A stretch of DNA of 11,595 nt from Akkermansiaceae bacterium (GCA_011524615.1 WTJZ01000085.1:1-11595), one strand, 5' to 3'; shown: positions 1 to 7,211, counted from the stretch's first letter. Numbers and translations are program-made. The notes: a model not told the origin generated them from the sequence alone.

Positions 1-1271
1 AGACGGATGGTTTGCTCACGGTCTGGACCGACACCGACGAAGCCGATTTGGGTCTCGGTGAGTTCGGCGAGGCGAGTGAGGTATGCCTGCGCATTCTCTG
101 GGAGGCTCTCCCATGAGGTGCACTCCTCGGTAGAGGTCTTCCATCCTGGAAGGGTCTCGTAGACTGGAGTCGCACGATCCCATGCATTACGGTCTGCTGG
201 TGGGTAGGTGTGACGCTCTCCGTCGATCTCGTAAGCTACACAGATGTCGATGGTCTCGCGTTCATCGAGACCGTCAAGGTTAGTGACTGCGAGGTGTGTC
301 ACCCCATTGATGAGGCATGAGAACTTGAGGAGAACGGTATCGAGCCATCCACAGCGACGTGGACGTCCAGTGGTCGCACCGAACTCACGGCCGAGCGTAT
401 TGTGCATGTAGTCAGAGAAGTCATCATTCTCGGTGATGAATGGACCAGCACCAACACGTGTAGTGTATGCCTTACAGACACCGACGACTTGTTCGATTGC
501 TTGTGGAGGGAGACCTGACCCAGATACCGCACCACCTGAGCTCGTGCTCGATGAGGTCACGAACGGGAAGGTACCAAAGTCGATGTCGAGGAAGAAGCCT
601 TGCGCTCCTTCGAAGAGAATCGTCTGTCCAGCCTTACGCGCATCATGGAGTACCGGGATCGTATCCTTGATGTGTGGCGTGAGACGCTCCATCGCTGGTG
701 CGATCTCTGCGAGAACACCCTCTACCGTGAACTGAGGGAGATCATACTTAGCGAGGATCTCGTTCACCTCTGGGAGGCGCGCCTCTAGGAGTTCTTGAGC
801 CAATTCAGGGTTGAGAAGGTCTGCAAGACGAAGGCCGTTACGGTTCGCCTTATCTGCATACGTAGGACCGATTCCGCGCTTGGTTGTGCCGATCTTCTTG
901 TCACCACGAGCGAGTTCACGCGCTTCGTCGAGCTCCTTGTGGTATGGCATGACGACATGTGCGCGGTTAGAGATCGCGAGATTATCAGCACCGATAACCA
1001 CCCCTTGTGCTTCTAACTTTTCGATTTCTGAGACGAGTCCCACAGGGTCGAGCACGACACCATTACCGATCACACATTGCTTCTCCTGCCAAAGGATACC
1101 TGATGGGATGAGGTGGAGGATGTACTTCGTTCCGTTCGCAATGACCGTATGACCTGCATTGTTACCGCCTTGAGCACGGACGACCACGTCTGCTTGCTCC
1201 GTGAGAAAGTCGACTACTTTTCCTTTTCCTTCATCTCCCCATTGGAGACCAACTACGATTGAATTCGGCAT
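1..1271 (-). CDS. purA: Adenylosuccinate synthetase PurA (C-terminus cut by window edge)
   Basis: PurA joins IMP and aspartate in a GTP-dependent reaction to make adenylosuccinate, the first committed step of AMP synthesis, in the cytoplasm. The translation begins MPNSIVVGLQWGDEGKGK, with the glycine-rich loop at residues 12-18 and catalytic Asp13, followed by GGNNAGHT with catalytic His41. Further in are the IMP-binding stretch DIDFGTFPFVTSS, KAYTTRVGAGPF and EFGATTGRPRRCGWLD, and the late GFVGVGPDR motif. 423 complete codons are visible and the family is about 420-430 residues, so only a handful are missing beyond the left edge. No frameshift is seen in the stretches I translated. The segment after FVTSS reads SSTSSGGAVSGSG, where E. 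coli PurA has NTTAGG, a modest variation. The ATG at 1271 fits the family N-terminus, but no Shine-Dalgarno precedes it; the upstream sequence is AT-rich. It is divergent from the gene at 1433. Confidence 0.97.
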   Translation of the reverse strand, partial: MPNSIVVGLQWGDEGKGKVVDFLTEQADVVVRAQGGNNAGHTVIANGTKYILHLIPSGILWQEKQCVIGNGVVLDPVGLVSEIEKLEAQGVVIGADNLAISNRAHVVMPYHKELDEARELARGDKKIGTTKRGIGPTYADKANRNGLRLADLLNPELAQELLEARLPEVNEILAKYDLPQFTVEGVLAEIAPAMERLTPHIKDTIPVLHDARKAGQTILFEGAQGFFLDIDFGTFPFVTSSSTSSGGAVSGSGLPPQAIEQVVGVCKAYTTRVGAGPFITENDDFSDYMHNTLGREFGATTGRPRRCGWLDTVLLKFSCLINGVTHLAVTNLDGLDERETIDICVAYEIDGERHTYPPADRNAWDRATPVYETLPGWKTSTEECTSWESLPENAQAYLTRLAELTETQIGFVGVGPDREQTIR

Positions 1272-1328
1272 TCGTTAAAATTTTGTTAGGGTGAGGCACT
1301 GTCTTAGGGGAGGATTGCGAATGGTAAA

Positions 1329-1334
1329 AGTATA
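1329..1334 (-). promoter_or_regulatory. Possible -10 box for purA
   Basis: On the minus strand this reads TATACT, one mismatch from TATAAT, about 58 bases before the purA ATG. The best -35 at 17-bp spacing is TGATTT, which is poor, so only the -10 has support. A start near 1321 would give a leader of about 50 nt that carries the AATCCTCCCC repeat arm. This is inference from base sequence alone. Confidence 0.3.
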
Positions 1335-1388
1335 AAGTGAGGGAAGTTCAGAAATCATCCCTCAAGCCAACGAGGACAACCGATGATC

Positions 1389-1415
1389 ATGACAACTGCT
1401 CTCATAAGTTATCAA
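1389..1415 (+). promoter_or_regulatory. Weak candidate promoter for the 1433-3409 gene pair
   Basis: ATGACA at 1389-1394 (one mismatch from TTGACA) is followed 15 bp later by TATCAA at 1410-1415. The spacing is shorter than the usual 17 bp, so this is tentative. Transcription would start near 1422, leaving both candidate start codons (1433 and 1460) usable. Confidence 0.22.
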
Positions 1416-1432
1416 TTTAATCCTCCCCATGG

Positions 1433-2044
1433 ATGCATTATTCCGTTAATAATCAGGACATGTATATATGGAATAGGATTCGACAGCTGATCGCATTCAG
1501 CCTCTTCCTATTTGTCGCATTTACCCTCATCATTGCCTCTCGCGACCAAGAGATGACTTCCTATGAAGGATATGGTGACCCAGCCCCCTCCTCACAAGAG
1601 GTCAAGGAGCTCGCCTTCATCTCACTCCAACGGCTGAAGACAGGCCATCAAGTTCACCTCTCTGAGCGAGATCTTAATAAGTACCTCAACCACGTCCTGG
1701 AGATGAAGCAGAGCCGTGCCATCCGAGCCTATATCGAACTCACGGGCATCTACATCGACCTCGCGCCTAACCAGTTCACTCTGTGCCTGCGTCGCTCCAT
1801 CCTAGGGCACCCACACTCATGTTCTATGAGCTTCACCTCAGATCCCTCGTCCTCTGAGATGCTCATTCCGCGTTCCTGCCTGATCGGCAAGCTCAAGCTC
1901 CCCCCAGAGTTCGGCATGTTGCTCATGCCCTGGATCCGCAGCCTCAGTGAGTCTCTGGTAGAAATTTTCGATAAATATAGCCCCTATTGTCGCTCTCTGG
2001 ATATCCATGAGGGCGTCCTAATACTCACCCCGACTACACTCTAA
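1433..2044 (+). CDS. Hypothetical single-pass membrane protein
   Basis: I do not recognise a family. The 203-residue product has one strongly hydrophobic helix at about residues 17-35 (IRQLIAFSLFLFVAFTLIIA), preceded by basic residues. That suggests an N-terminal anchor or uncleaved signal with the remaining ~165 residues in the periplasm. The exported part contains VHLSERDLNKYLN and alternating polar/hydrophobic strands, compatible with a small soluble domain. There are three cysteines (CLRRS, HSCSMS, RSCLIG) in the middle third and one near the end. The start is uncertain: the ATG at 1433 has no Shine-Dalgarno, and an in-frame ATG at 1460 (MYIWNRIRQL) gives 194 residues and places the positive residues directly before the helix. 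The stop codon TAA abuts the ATG of the next gene with no gap, so the two are almost certainly co-transcribed and perhaps co-translated. Codon use is rich in C-ending codons, unlike purA and rplS. Confidence 0.78.
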   Translation: MHYSVNNQDMYIWNRIRQLIAFSLFLFVAFTLIIASRDQEMTSYEGYGDPAPSSQEVKELAFISLQRLKTGHQVHLSERDLNKYLNHVLEMKQSRAIRAYIELTGIYIDLAPNQFTLCLRRSILGHPHSCSMSFTSDPSSSEMLIPRSCLIGKLKLPPEFGMLLMPWIRSLSESLVEIFDKYSPYCRSLDIHEGVLILTPTTL

Positions 2045-3409
2045 ATGAAATCGATAAGCATCCTCTGCCTCGTTCTCACCCTGTTCTGCTCCGCACAAGA
2101 AGCTCAGATTCTAACGCCTGTCCAAGGGTTCCAAACTAAGGCACAATCAACCGATAATGAGAAGAAGATCATTATCTCAGGGGCTGATACGCAGACCCGT
2201 AGTAGGCTCCTATTCCTCAGCCAAGACATTCGTAAGGGCTTTTGTAAACTAATCAATCTCCCAACCAGCTCCCAACGCTTACCCATCCACATCAGACTCT
2301 ACGGGGCGGAGGGAGACCAGGCGCCCGCTCGCCTGTTCAATAAGAGTCTCAGCCTGGTGGGGAATGAGATTCAAATCGGCCTCGACCTGCACCTAGCTAA
2401 GGGGCTCATCGAGCAAGAGATCAGCCGTCACCTCACCGAACTGTTCATGCTCGAGCTGAGCCTCCGAGAGATCCAGCTGAATGAAAACGAGACCACAGAG
2501 TTCCCTGACTGGCTCAAGGCCGGAGTACTAGAGGCCGCTCGTTGGCAACAGGATCGTGCCGACCGCCAACTCTATGCCCGAGTCTTCCAGTCTAAGGCAC
2601 TCTACACCGTCGATGAGTTACTCGAACAACAGGACTCAGGGAGCATGCTGGATTACAACTTCCAGGTCTGTAGTGGAGCCATGGTGATGGCTCTGCTAAA
2701 TCAGCCCGACGGCAGTCGTCATCTCGCAGCCATGATCCAAGAGGCAGCTCAGTTCCAAGGAGAGCCAAATCAACTCCTCACCAAGCACTTTCCCCAGACA
2801 ACCTTCTCTAAGAACAGTCTCAGTAAGTGGTGGGCACTCCAGCTCGCAACCATGTCACAGCGCCCCGTCAATGAACTCCTCTCGATCACAGAGACCGAGC
2901 AGCGACTCTCTCAACTCCTCAAGCTCCAATACCTCGACAACGAGGGGACTCTCATGACCCTCGCCCCTGACCAGTACCACACTCTCAAGGAACTACCACT
3001 CATTCAGCAAAAGGAGGTGGTGAAGAGTACCTACAATCAATTAGCGATCTTCCTGACCGAGGCCTTCCCCAGCTACCGCCCCATTATCGCCGGCTACCAA
3101 GAGGTCCTCCTAGCCCTCACGCGCACTCCTCCTAAGAAGCGCTTTTGGTCCTTCTTCTCCCGGTCAGAACAAGAGCAACTCGACACCGCCGTCATGCTGG
3201 TAAACTTAGCCGACGAGCGCGCCATCTTTGACAAACTCGGAACTCGCGTCACAGACTACCTCAACTGGTACCAGCTAGAACAACCCGAGAGCCAAGCGCA
3301 CCACTTCGAGGACTTCATCAAGGCTAAGCAACAGCTCGACACCGCTGTCCCATCCGACGGAGGCCCGATCTCAAACTACCTCGATGATATCCAAAAGCTC
3401 TACGAGTAA
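2045..3409 (+). CDS. Hypothetical exported protein, possibly a degenerate peptidase-MA-like fold
   Basis: The 454-residue product starts MKSISILCLVLTLFCSAQ, a signal peptide likely cut near residues 17-20. Cys15 does not sit in a lipobox, so it is probably periplasmic rather than a lipoprotein. The mature part is mostly helical. A helix at about 121-140 (GLIEQEISRHLTELFMLELS) followed by PDWLKAG at 154-160 recalls peptidase-MA/gluzincin proteins, where a HExxH helix is followed by a P-x-W-L-x-E-G segment. Here neither HExxH nor the second glutamate is present, so if the fold is right the protein is not an active metalloprotease. That assignment is only a guess from the layout. The C-terminal half (WWALQLATM, then helices with many Gln and Leu) is unrecognised. 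Its ATG directly follows the stop of the upstream membrane-protein gene, implying a two-gene unit whose products meet in the periplasm. Confidence 0.8.
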   Translation: MKSISILCLVLTLFCSAQEAQILTPVQGFQTKAQSTDNEKKIIISGADTQTRSRLLFLSQDIRKGFCKLINLPTSSQRLPIHIRLYGAEGDQAPARLFNKSLSLVGNEIQIGLDLHLAKGLIEQEISRHLTELFMLELSLREIQLNENETTEFPDWLKAGVLEAARWQQDRADRQLYARVFQSKALYTVDELLEQQDSGSMLDYNFQVCSGAMVMALLNQPDGSRHLAAMIQEAAQFQGEPNQLLTKHFPQTTFSKNSLSKWWALQLATMSQRPVNELLSITETEQRLSQLLKLQYLDNEGTLMTLAPDQYHTLKELPLIQQKEVVKSTYNQLAIFLTEAFPSYRPIIAGYQEVLLALTRTPPKKRFWSFFSRSEQEQLDTAVMLVNLADERAIFDKLGTRVTDYLNWYQLEQPESQAHHFEDFIKAKQQLDTAVPSDGGPISNYLDDIQKLYE

Positions 3410-3483
3410 GCCTCTGCTGAATGCCGCAGAACGAAGAAGCAAGGTGCTGAACAACTCCCCGACTGGGCTTTAACAGATGTGAA

Positions 3484-3513
3484 CCGCGAAAATCACGAAA
3501 GGACACGAAAGAG
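3484..3513 (+). repeat. Imperfect CGAAA tandem repeat in a convergent intergenic gap
   Basis: The core CGAAA occurs three times, at 3487, 3496 and 3506, that is with 9- and 10-base periods, in CGCGAAAATCACGAAAGG and then ACACGAAAG. It lies in the 182-bp gap between the convergent genes ending at 3409 and 3592. Similar short tandem 'ACGAAA' or 'ACAGA' elements recur between genes in many environmental bacterial genomes as I recall, with no known function. The gap otherwise holds only a weak 5-bp hairpin (3413-3430) without a T-tract, so no convincing terminator for either gene is visible. Confidence 0.55.
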
Positions 3514-3591
3514 GCTCATGGACGGACACACATCTTCAATCCCCCCCAACTCTCCAGAACCAGATTTACACGCCTCCATTCGCATTAGTAT

Positions 3592-5049
3592 TTAAGAAGT
3601 ATGAGACCCATTGAGCGTCCGCAGAGCCGTATGAATCGCCTCGAACACCTTCGGCTCGATGCTACGTTCAGGCTTCCCTTTGACACAAGAGGCGAACCAC
3701 TTGGCGAGCGGCTGACGCTGCTCCGTCGTTAACTCCCGCGTCAGACTGCGCCCGTCATGAAGTAAGGCGACGCCATCACGCTGGGCATGTGTGCGCGAGA
3801 CGATTTGGAGGTAGTAGTTCAGACAACTATCGAGCAGGATCCAGGCAAAATTATCACTCTTAGGTGGACCGACGGCCAATGCCTGCCCGTCTGTGGACTC
3901 TAACTTGAGCCCTCCACCGAGGGAAAATCCTAGGTCAGGCAATGCGCCGCCCTTGAAGAAAGCGGCGACCGCACCACCGACAGCTCCTACGAGCGTGCCA
4001 AATCCATGTGTCATCCCACCCGTACCAATATCGACCATGAGCCCCCCTGCTGCCCCAGTGGCTCCTCCAGCCATCGTGAGTTGCGTTCGGCTAAGCCCCC
4101 ACTTCTGCCACGTTTCTTCGGAGAAGAGATCCATCCGTGTATACTCCTCTGTTCCCTGCTCGATCGTGAGGAGGTGATGACGATAGAGCTTTAATAAGGT
4201 CTCATGGAGTCGCGACTCCATCTTCATGATCGATTGGAAGTATTGCTCAGCCAGCTCCTGGCTCTTGCGCTCTCTACGCGACTCAATCTTCATCTCCCGA
4301 GGAGCGAGGGTCGCAGTCTGACGGTGAGTCAGCGCCCGCTCGAGGAAGGAGAGGATCGCCTCAGAGGCCTCCTCCTCCCGCTGCTCCCACTCCATCTCTA
4401 GATAGCGCAACACCGTCTGAATCGAGCTCGCATTCATCTCATCGATATCGAGTAAGGAGCGGATCAGGCGCACCCGTTCGTCATAACGCGCGGTGTGCGC
4501 ATTGAAGGTGCGCACCAGATTAAAGTAGGCACCCAGCTTACTCCGCCAATCCGCCATGAACTCCTCAGACGCTCCCTTACTATTGAGGAGAGCCAGACGC
4601 GGCTGTCCAGTCCACCTGAGGATCTCCATTTCCGCGATAAAGGAGTCGCGTAGCGGCTTACTAGGGTCGATCACATAGAGCAGACCAGCCCCCTCCAATA
4701 AGGGAGACAGCAGTCGACACTCATCTTCGAACTCCCCACTGCCCTGATAGTGATCGACAAAGGTACGCAAGGTCTCAACACTAGGCTGATGCCCTGGGCA
4801 GAGTGACATGATGTGCTGCATCGCCTCCACTGGTCGAGAGAACCCAGGAGTGTCTATGAATCGAAGGTACTCCGTCCCGTCAAAGGCGATCGGAAAGCTC
4901 TGACAATCTGTCGTCTCTCCAGGTATCGAGGAGATCCTGAGAACCTTATCGTCATCGACCTCCAGTAAGGTCGCTAAGACGGAGGACTTGCCTGCATTCA
5001 CCTTACCAACAACGGCAAAGGTGGGAGGAGATGGTATAGAACTATGCAT
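3592..5049 (-). CDS. Era/YfjP-like GTPase with C-terminal DUF3482 domain
   Basis: The 485-residue protein has a TrmE-Era-EngA-like G domain at the N-terminus. G1 is GKVNAGKS (15-22), the switch region is PGETTDCQ (43-50) and G3 is DTPG (66-69). G4 is degenerate: LLNSKG at 154-159 replaces the guanine-specifying NKxD. A charged helical middle follows (about 215-305, rich in E, R and Q, likely coiled-coil). Next is a Gly/Ala-rich segment at 326-367 (TMAGGATGAAGGLMVDIGTG onward) typical of DUF3482, which probably inserts into or against the membrane. A helical tail ends the protein. DUF3482 GTPases commonly sit beside DUF2868 membrane proteins, as here. The start codon overlaps the stop of that gene by one base (TAATG), so translation is coupled; no Shine-Dalgarno is visible. 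The cellular role of the family is not established. A perfect 18-bp palindrome lies inside the gene at 4204-4221. Confidence 0.93.
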   Translation of the reverse strand: MHSSIPSPPTFAVVGKVNAGKSSVLATLLEVDDDKVLRISSIPGETTDCQSFPIAFDGTEYLRFIDTPGFSRPVEAMQHIMSLCPGHQPSVETLRTFVDHYQGSGEFEDECRLLSPLLEGAGLLYVIDPSKPLRDSFIAEMEILRWTGQPRLALLNSKGASEEFMADWRSKLGAYFNLVRTFNAHTARYDERVRLIRSLLDIDEMNASSIQTVLRYLEMEWEQREEEASEAILSFLERALTHRQTATLAPREMKIESRRERKSQELAEQYFQSIMKMESRLHETLLKLYRHHLLTIEQGTEEYTRMDLFSEETWQKWGLSRTQLTMAGGATGAAGGLMVDIGTGGMTHGFGTLVGAVGGAVAAFFKGGALPDLGFSLGGGLKLESTDGQALAVGPPKSDNFAWILLDSCLNYYLQIVSRTHAQRDGVALLHDGRSLTRELTTEQRQPLAKWFASCVKGKPERSIEPKVFEAIHTALRTLNGSHTS

Positions 5050-6437
5050 TACGGTTGGTAGGCGATGACTTCACATTCGGGATCTTGGAGTCCAGCGACG
5101 AACTGCTCCCACTGACGGAACTCCTCGCTCTCTGGAGCCTGAGTCTGTCCAGCGCTGGGGAGTCCAATGACGAGATAGAAGATGGTCTTACGCCCCACCG
5201 CCTCTCGCACCTTCTGGTGGAGTGCGGTCATCTTCTTAGGCGAGAGACTCCAGGACTCGACGAGGAGCAGAGCACCGCGGCCCACTCGGCGCAGAGACTG
5301 GAGAGCCTCCTCTTGCTCCTGCCCACTGAGCCCACTAGCAGTATACTGCTCTACGATATTGACCCGCAGCTGTTGTAGCAAGAACGGACGCATCTGCCCC
5401 ATATCTGGCTCCGCTCCCTCGGTATCGATCAGGACCACCCCATCCCCAGGACCATCATAACTCGATGTCGCCGATACTCTCGGCATCAACTGACGCCATA
5501 GATCACGATGGCGACGCTCCATAAAGGTCAGGCGACGCAATGCTCGCCGCTCACTAGCCATACAGATCACCACGAGAATCCCCCGCGGTAGCAGTCCCCA
5601 AAAGACCAGCACCGCCATCAAAAATGGATACCAATACTGGGGGAATCCCTCAGGATTCAGCTCTCCGATTTGTAACTGAGTTACCGCCATCTGCTCTACC
5701 TGCGGCACCCACTCTGGCTGCAGCCAGCCCCAAGGACTCCCTAGTAACTGCGTCACATTCTGCAACTGAGGTAAGCCAAACTCTTCAATCGTCGTCGCCC
5801 AGAAGAAGTTAATCTCGAGGAAAAGGAGAATACTATAAAAGCCCACTAAGAGCCCCACATTGAACGACAGTGCCGCCCACTGAGAGAGCCGCGCGAGACG
5901 CCACCCTAGGATCTCTCGGTACCCCGCTCCAGCTTGATAGACTTCGTTCCACCCTTGCGCACCCGCACCTCCCGAGAGCCGCTTGACCAGCAGAGAGACG
6001 ACCTCCTCTAGTAGCGTCAGCTTACGGTCTTGGCGGCGTAAGATCAACCAACTCACCACCCCGATCAGCATAATCAACCATTGCCCCCCGATGGGAATCG
6101 CGAGCAGCTTCCAGACGTTATACGCCTTCCCCTCCGTCAATCCTACACGCTCCACCAGCCCCGCCATCAGCCCTATGCCGGCTAGCAGCGCGATCACGAC
6201 ACTGATCCACTGCAGCACAGAGAGTGCAATCCCTACTCGATGCCCCGCGAGATCATTTCCAGCAACCCGTTGCTCATACCACGTTCTGAGACCCGCCCGA
6301 CGACGAGCTGTCTCCGACGCATACGTCCCTTGGTCGAGCACTGCCTGTACCTCGTCTTGCTCCTCAGACGAGACCTCCGGACTCTTCAATAAGACCTCAA
6401 AGTTGACTAACTCTTGTAATGACCAGCGCTTCACCAT
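5049..6437 (-). CDS. DUF2868 family polytopic membrane protein, partner of the GTPase
   Basis: The product is about 462 residues from the ATG at 6437; a GTG at 6449 would add four. Using numbering from the GTG, four hydrophobic helices lie at about 74-98, 113-137, 191-216 and 273-297. They are separated by a charged cytosolic hinge (about 138-190) and a longer external loop (about 217-272). The C-terminal part (about 330-466) is soluble. It contains DGVVLIDTEGAEPDM and later LLLVESWSLSP and FYLVIGLP, alternating strands and helices like an a/b nucleotide-binding fold but with no P-loop. The layout and the coupled DUF3482 GTPase downstream match DUF2868. I infer that it anchors or senses at the inner membrane and relays to the GTPase; this is not demonstrated. 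The gene follows directly after the terminator at 6499-6536, so its promoter must lie in the short stretch 6440-6500, where I could not identify clear boxes. Confidence 0.86.
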   Translation of the reverse strand: MVKRWSLQELVNFEVLLKSPEVSSEEQDEVQAVLDQGTYASETARRRAGLRTWYEQRVAGNDLAGHRVGIALSVLQWISVVIALLAGIGLMAGLVERVGLTEGKAYNVWKLLAIPIGGQWLIMLIGVVSWLILRRQDRKLTLLEEVVSLLVKRLSGGAGAQGWNEVYQAGAGYREILGWRLARLSQWAALSFNVGLLVGFYSILLFLEINFFWATTIEEFGLPQLQNVTQLLGSPWGWLQPEWVPQVEQMAVTQLQIGELNPEGFPQYWYPFLMAVLVFWGLLPRGILVVICMASERRALRRLTFMERRHRDLWRQLMPRVSATSSYDGPGDGVVLIDTEGAEPDMGQMRPFLLQQLRVNIVEQYTASGLSGQEQEEALQSLRRVGRGALLLVESWSLSPKKMTALHQKVREAVGRKTIFYLVIGLPSAGQTQAPESEEFRQWEQFVAGLQDPECEVIAYQP

Positions 6438-6498
6438 TGCTACAGACACGCTAGATCAAGATCTCGTCACTGAGAATCTCTTTTTCACCCTGTGGGGG

Positions 6499-6536
6499 AA
6501 AAAAATAGGCGACATAGGGATATCCCCCATGCCGCC
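6499..6536 (-). terminator. Rho-independent terminator downstream of the DUF1439 gene
   Basis: On the minus strand the arms GGCGGCATGGGG (6536-6525) and CCCTATGTCGCC (6519-6508) pair over 12 bp with two G-U pairs. A short GATA-like loop closes the hairpin, and a run of seven T follows two bases later (6505-6499). It lies 35 bases past the stop of the 6571-7122 gene and separates it from the DUF2868/GTPase pair, making that pair its own transcription unit. Confidence 0.85.
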
Positions 6537-6570
6537 TCATTATCAGAGAATTTTGATTAGAGAAGGACTC

Positions 6571-7122
6571 TTACAGACCGAGAGTAATCTTGAGCTTACG
6601 GTTCTCTACCTTCACATCCTTGAGGTGTTGTTTCGCTAGCGCAGTTGCCTCGTCTACATCTTCTAGCTTGTAGACCGCAAATCGCTCTAGATAACCATTA
6701 GCAATCTTACCAGCATACTCACGTACCGCATCAGAGTGCTTCTGGCTCACACCTTCGACGGTGAGAGAGGTCACCTCTACCTCATTAAGGAAGAACTCTT
6801 GCGTCGTAGGCTCGTAGCGTAAGGATGATGTGAGGAGCAGTGACCCCTTATTACTCTCAGAGAGAGCCTTGATGCCTGTATCAAGCGTCACATCAAGAGC
6901 GACCTGGATCTTGTTCGTATCCTTGAGGAACTTCACATGAGGATTATCCATCGTGATCTTGAGCACCATGAACTTAGTTTGCTCGATCGGGAACTGCTCC
7001 TTGAGCACCATATTGATCTGACTATCAGAGATACTGATCGTCGCTTTCTTTCCATTCACAAAGAATGCGATCACCGCAATCGCGATCACCGCTACTAGTC
7101 CCAATAAAACTTTCTTAATCAT
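6571..7122 (-). CDS. DUF1439 (YceB-like) membrane-anchored protein
   Basis: The 183-residue product opens MIKKVLLGLVAVIAIAVIAF, a single hydrophobic helix acting as anchor or signal, with no lipobox cysteine. The rest aligns by eye with E. coli YceB. ISDSQINMVLKEQFPIEQ corresponds to the ITEQEINQSL region, KIQVALDVTLDTGIKAL to the central b-strands and FFLNEVEVTSLTVEG to FLKEMEVVDATV. The end, YKLEDVDEATALAKQHLKDV with a closing hydrophobic strand, matches YVLREDGSQGEAMAKKLAKGI. YceB is an envelope lipoprotein of poorly known function with a BPI/TULIP-like b-rich fold, so a lipid-binding role is possible but unproven. Here a transmembrane helix would replace the lipid anchor. It is monocistronic, bounded by terminators on both sides. 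The Shine-Dalgarno is weak, with AAGG too far upstream. Confidence 0.75.
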   Translation of the reverse strand: MIKKVLLGLVAVIAIAVIAFFVNGKKATISISDSQINMVLKEQFPIEQTKFMVLKITMDNPHVKFLKDTNKIQVALDVTLDTGIKALSESNKGSLLLTSSLRYEPTTQEFFLNEVEVTSLTVEGVSQKHSDAVREYAGKIANGYLERFAVYKLEDVDEATALAKQHLKDVKVENRKLKITLGL

Positions 7123-7183
7123 ACTACTGATGCCTTAACGCCCCTCATTTTTATGCGCAAGCCTTAAAATAACCTCTACCATT

Positions 7184-7211
7184 TTAGTACTCAGCTCATT
7201 CACTAGCCCAA
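7184..7211 (-). promoter_or_regulatory. Candidate sigma70-type promoter of the DUF1439 gene
   Basis: On the minus strand TTGGGC (7211-7206) is followed after 16 bp by TACTAA (7189-7184), each with two mismatches from consensus. Transcription would begin near 7177, about 55 nt before the start codon. It lies just downstream of the rplS terminator, which fits an independent unit. Confidence 0.35.

Larger units (their letters stand above)
1307..1428. repeat. Inverted repeat GGGGAGGATT / AATCCTCCCC in the divergent intergenic region
   Basis: A perfect 10-bp inverted repeat has arms at 1307-1316 and 1419-1428 inside the 161-bp gap between divergent purA and the gene at 1433. Because of the geometry, each divergent gene has the same sequence, AATCCTCCCC, in its own leader. 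It lies 35 nt before the purA ATG, and 31 nt before the ATG at 1460 of the rightward gene (only 4 nt before the ATG at 1433). It may be a pair of operator half-sites for a shared regulator, or an RNA element, since CCTCC matches the core of the anti-Shine-Dalgarno. It could also be chance. The rest of the gap shows nothing recognisable. Confidence 0.5.

Noticed and set aside
433..1152. Plus-strand open frames of about 60-113 codons across the left end
   Set aside because: They are antisense to the intact purA frame and carry no family motifs or convincing ribosome sites.
3413..3430. Small hairpin after the 2045-3409 gene as terminator
   Set aside because: Only a 5-bp stem with an 8-base loop and no T-tract.
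6453..6464. AGATC-AA-GATCT inverted repeat before the DUF2868 gene
   Set aside because: Only five base pairs per arm, of a kind expected by chance; its position near the start codon alone is not enough to call an operator.
5983..6639. A 218-codon plus-strand frame
   Set aside because: It runs antisense across the DUF2868 gene start, a strong terminator and the DUF1439 end; its Ser/Thr/Pro-rich low-complexity content is typical of a shadow frame.
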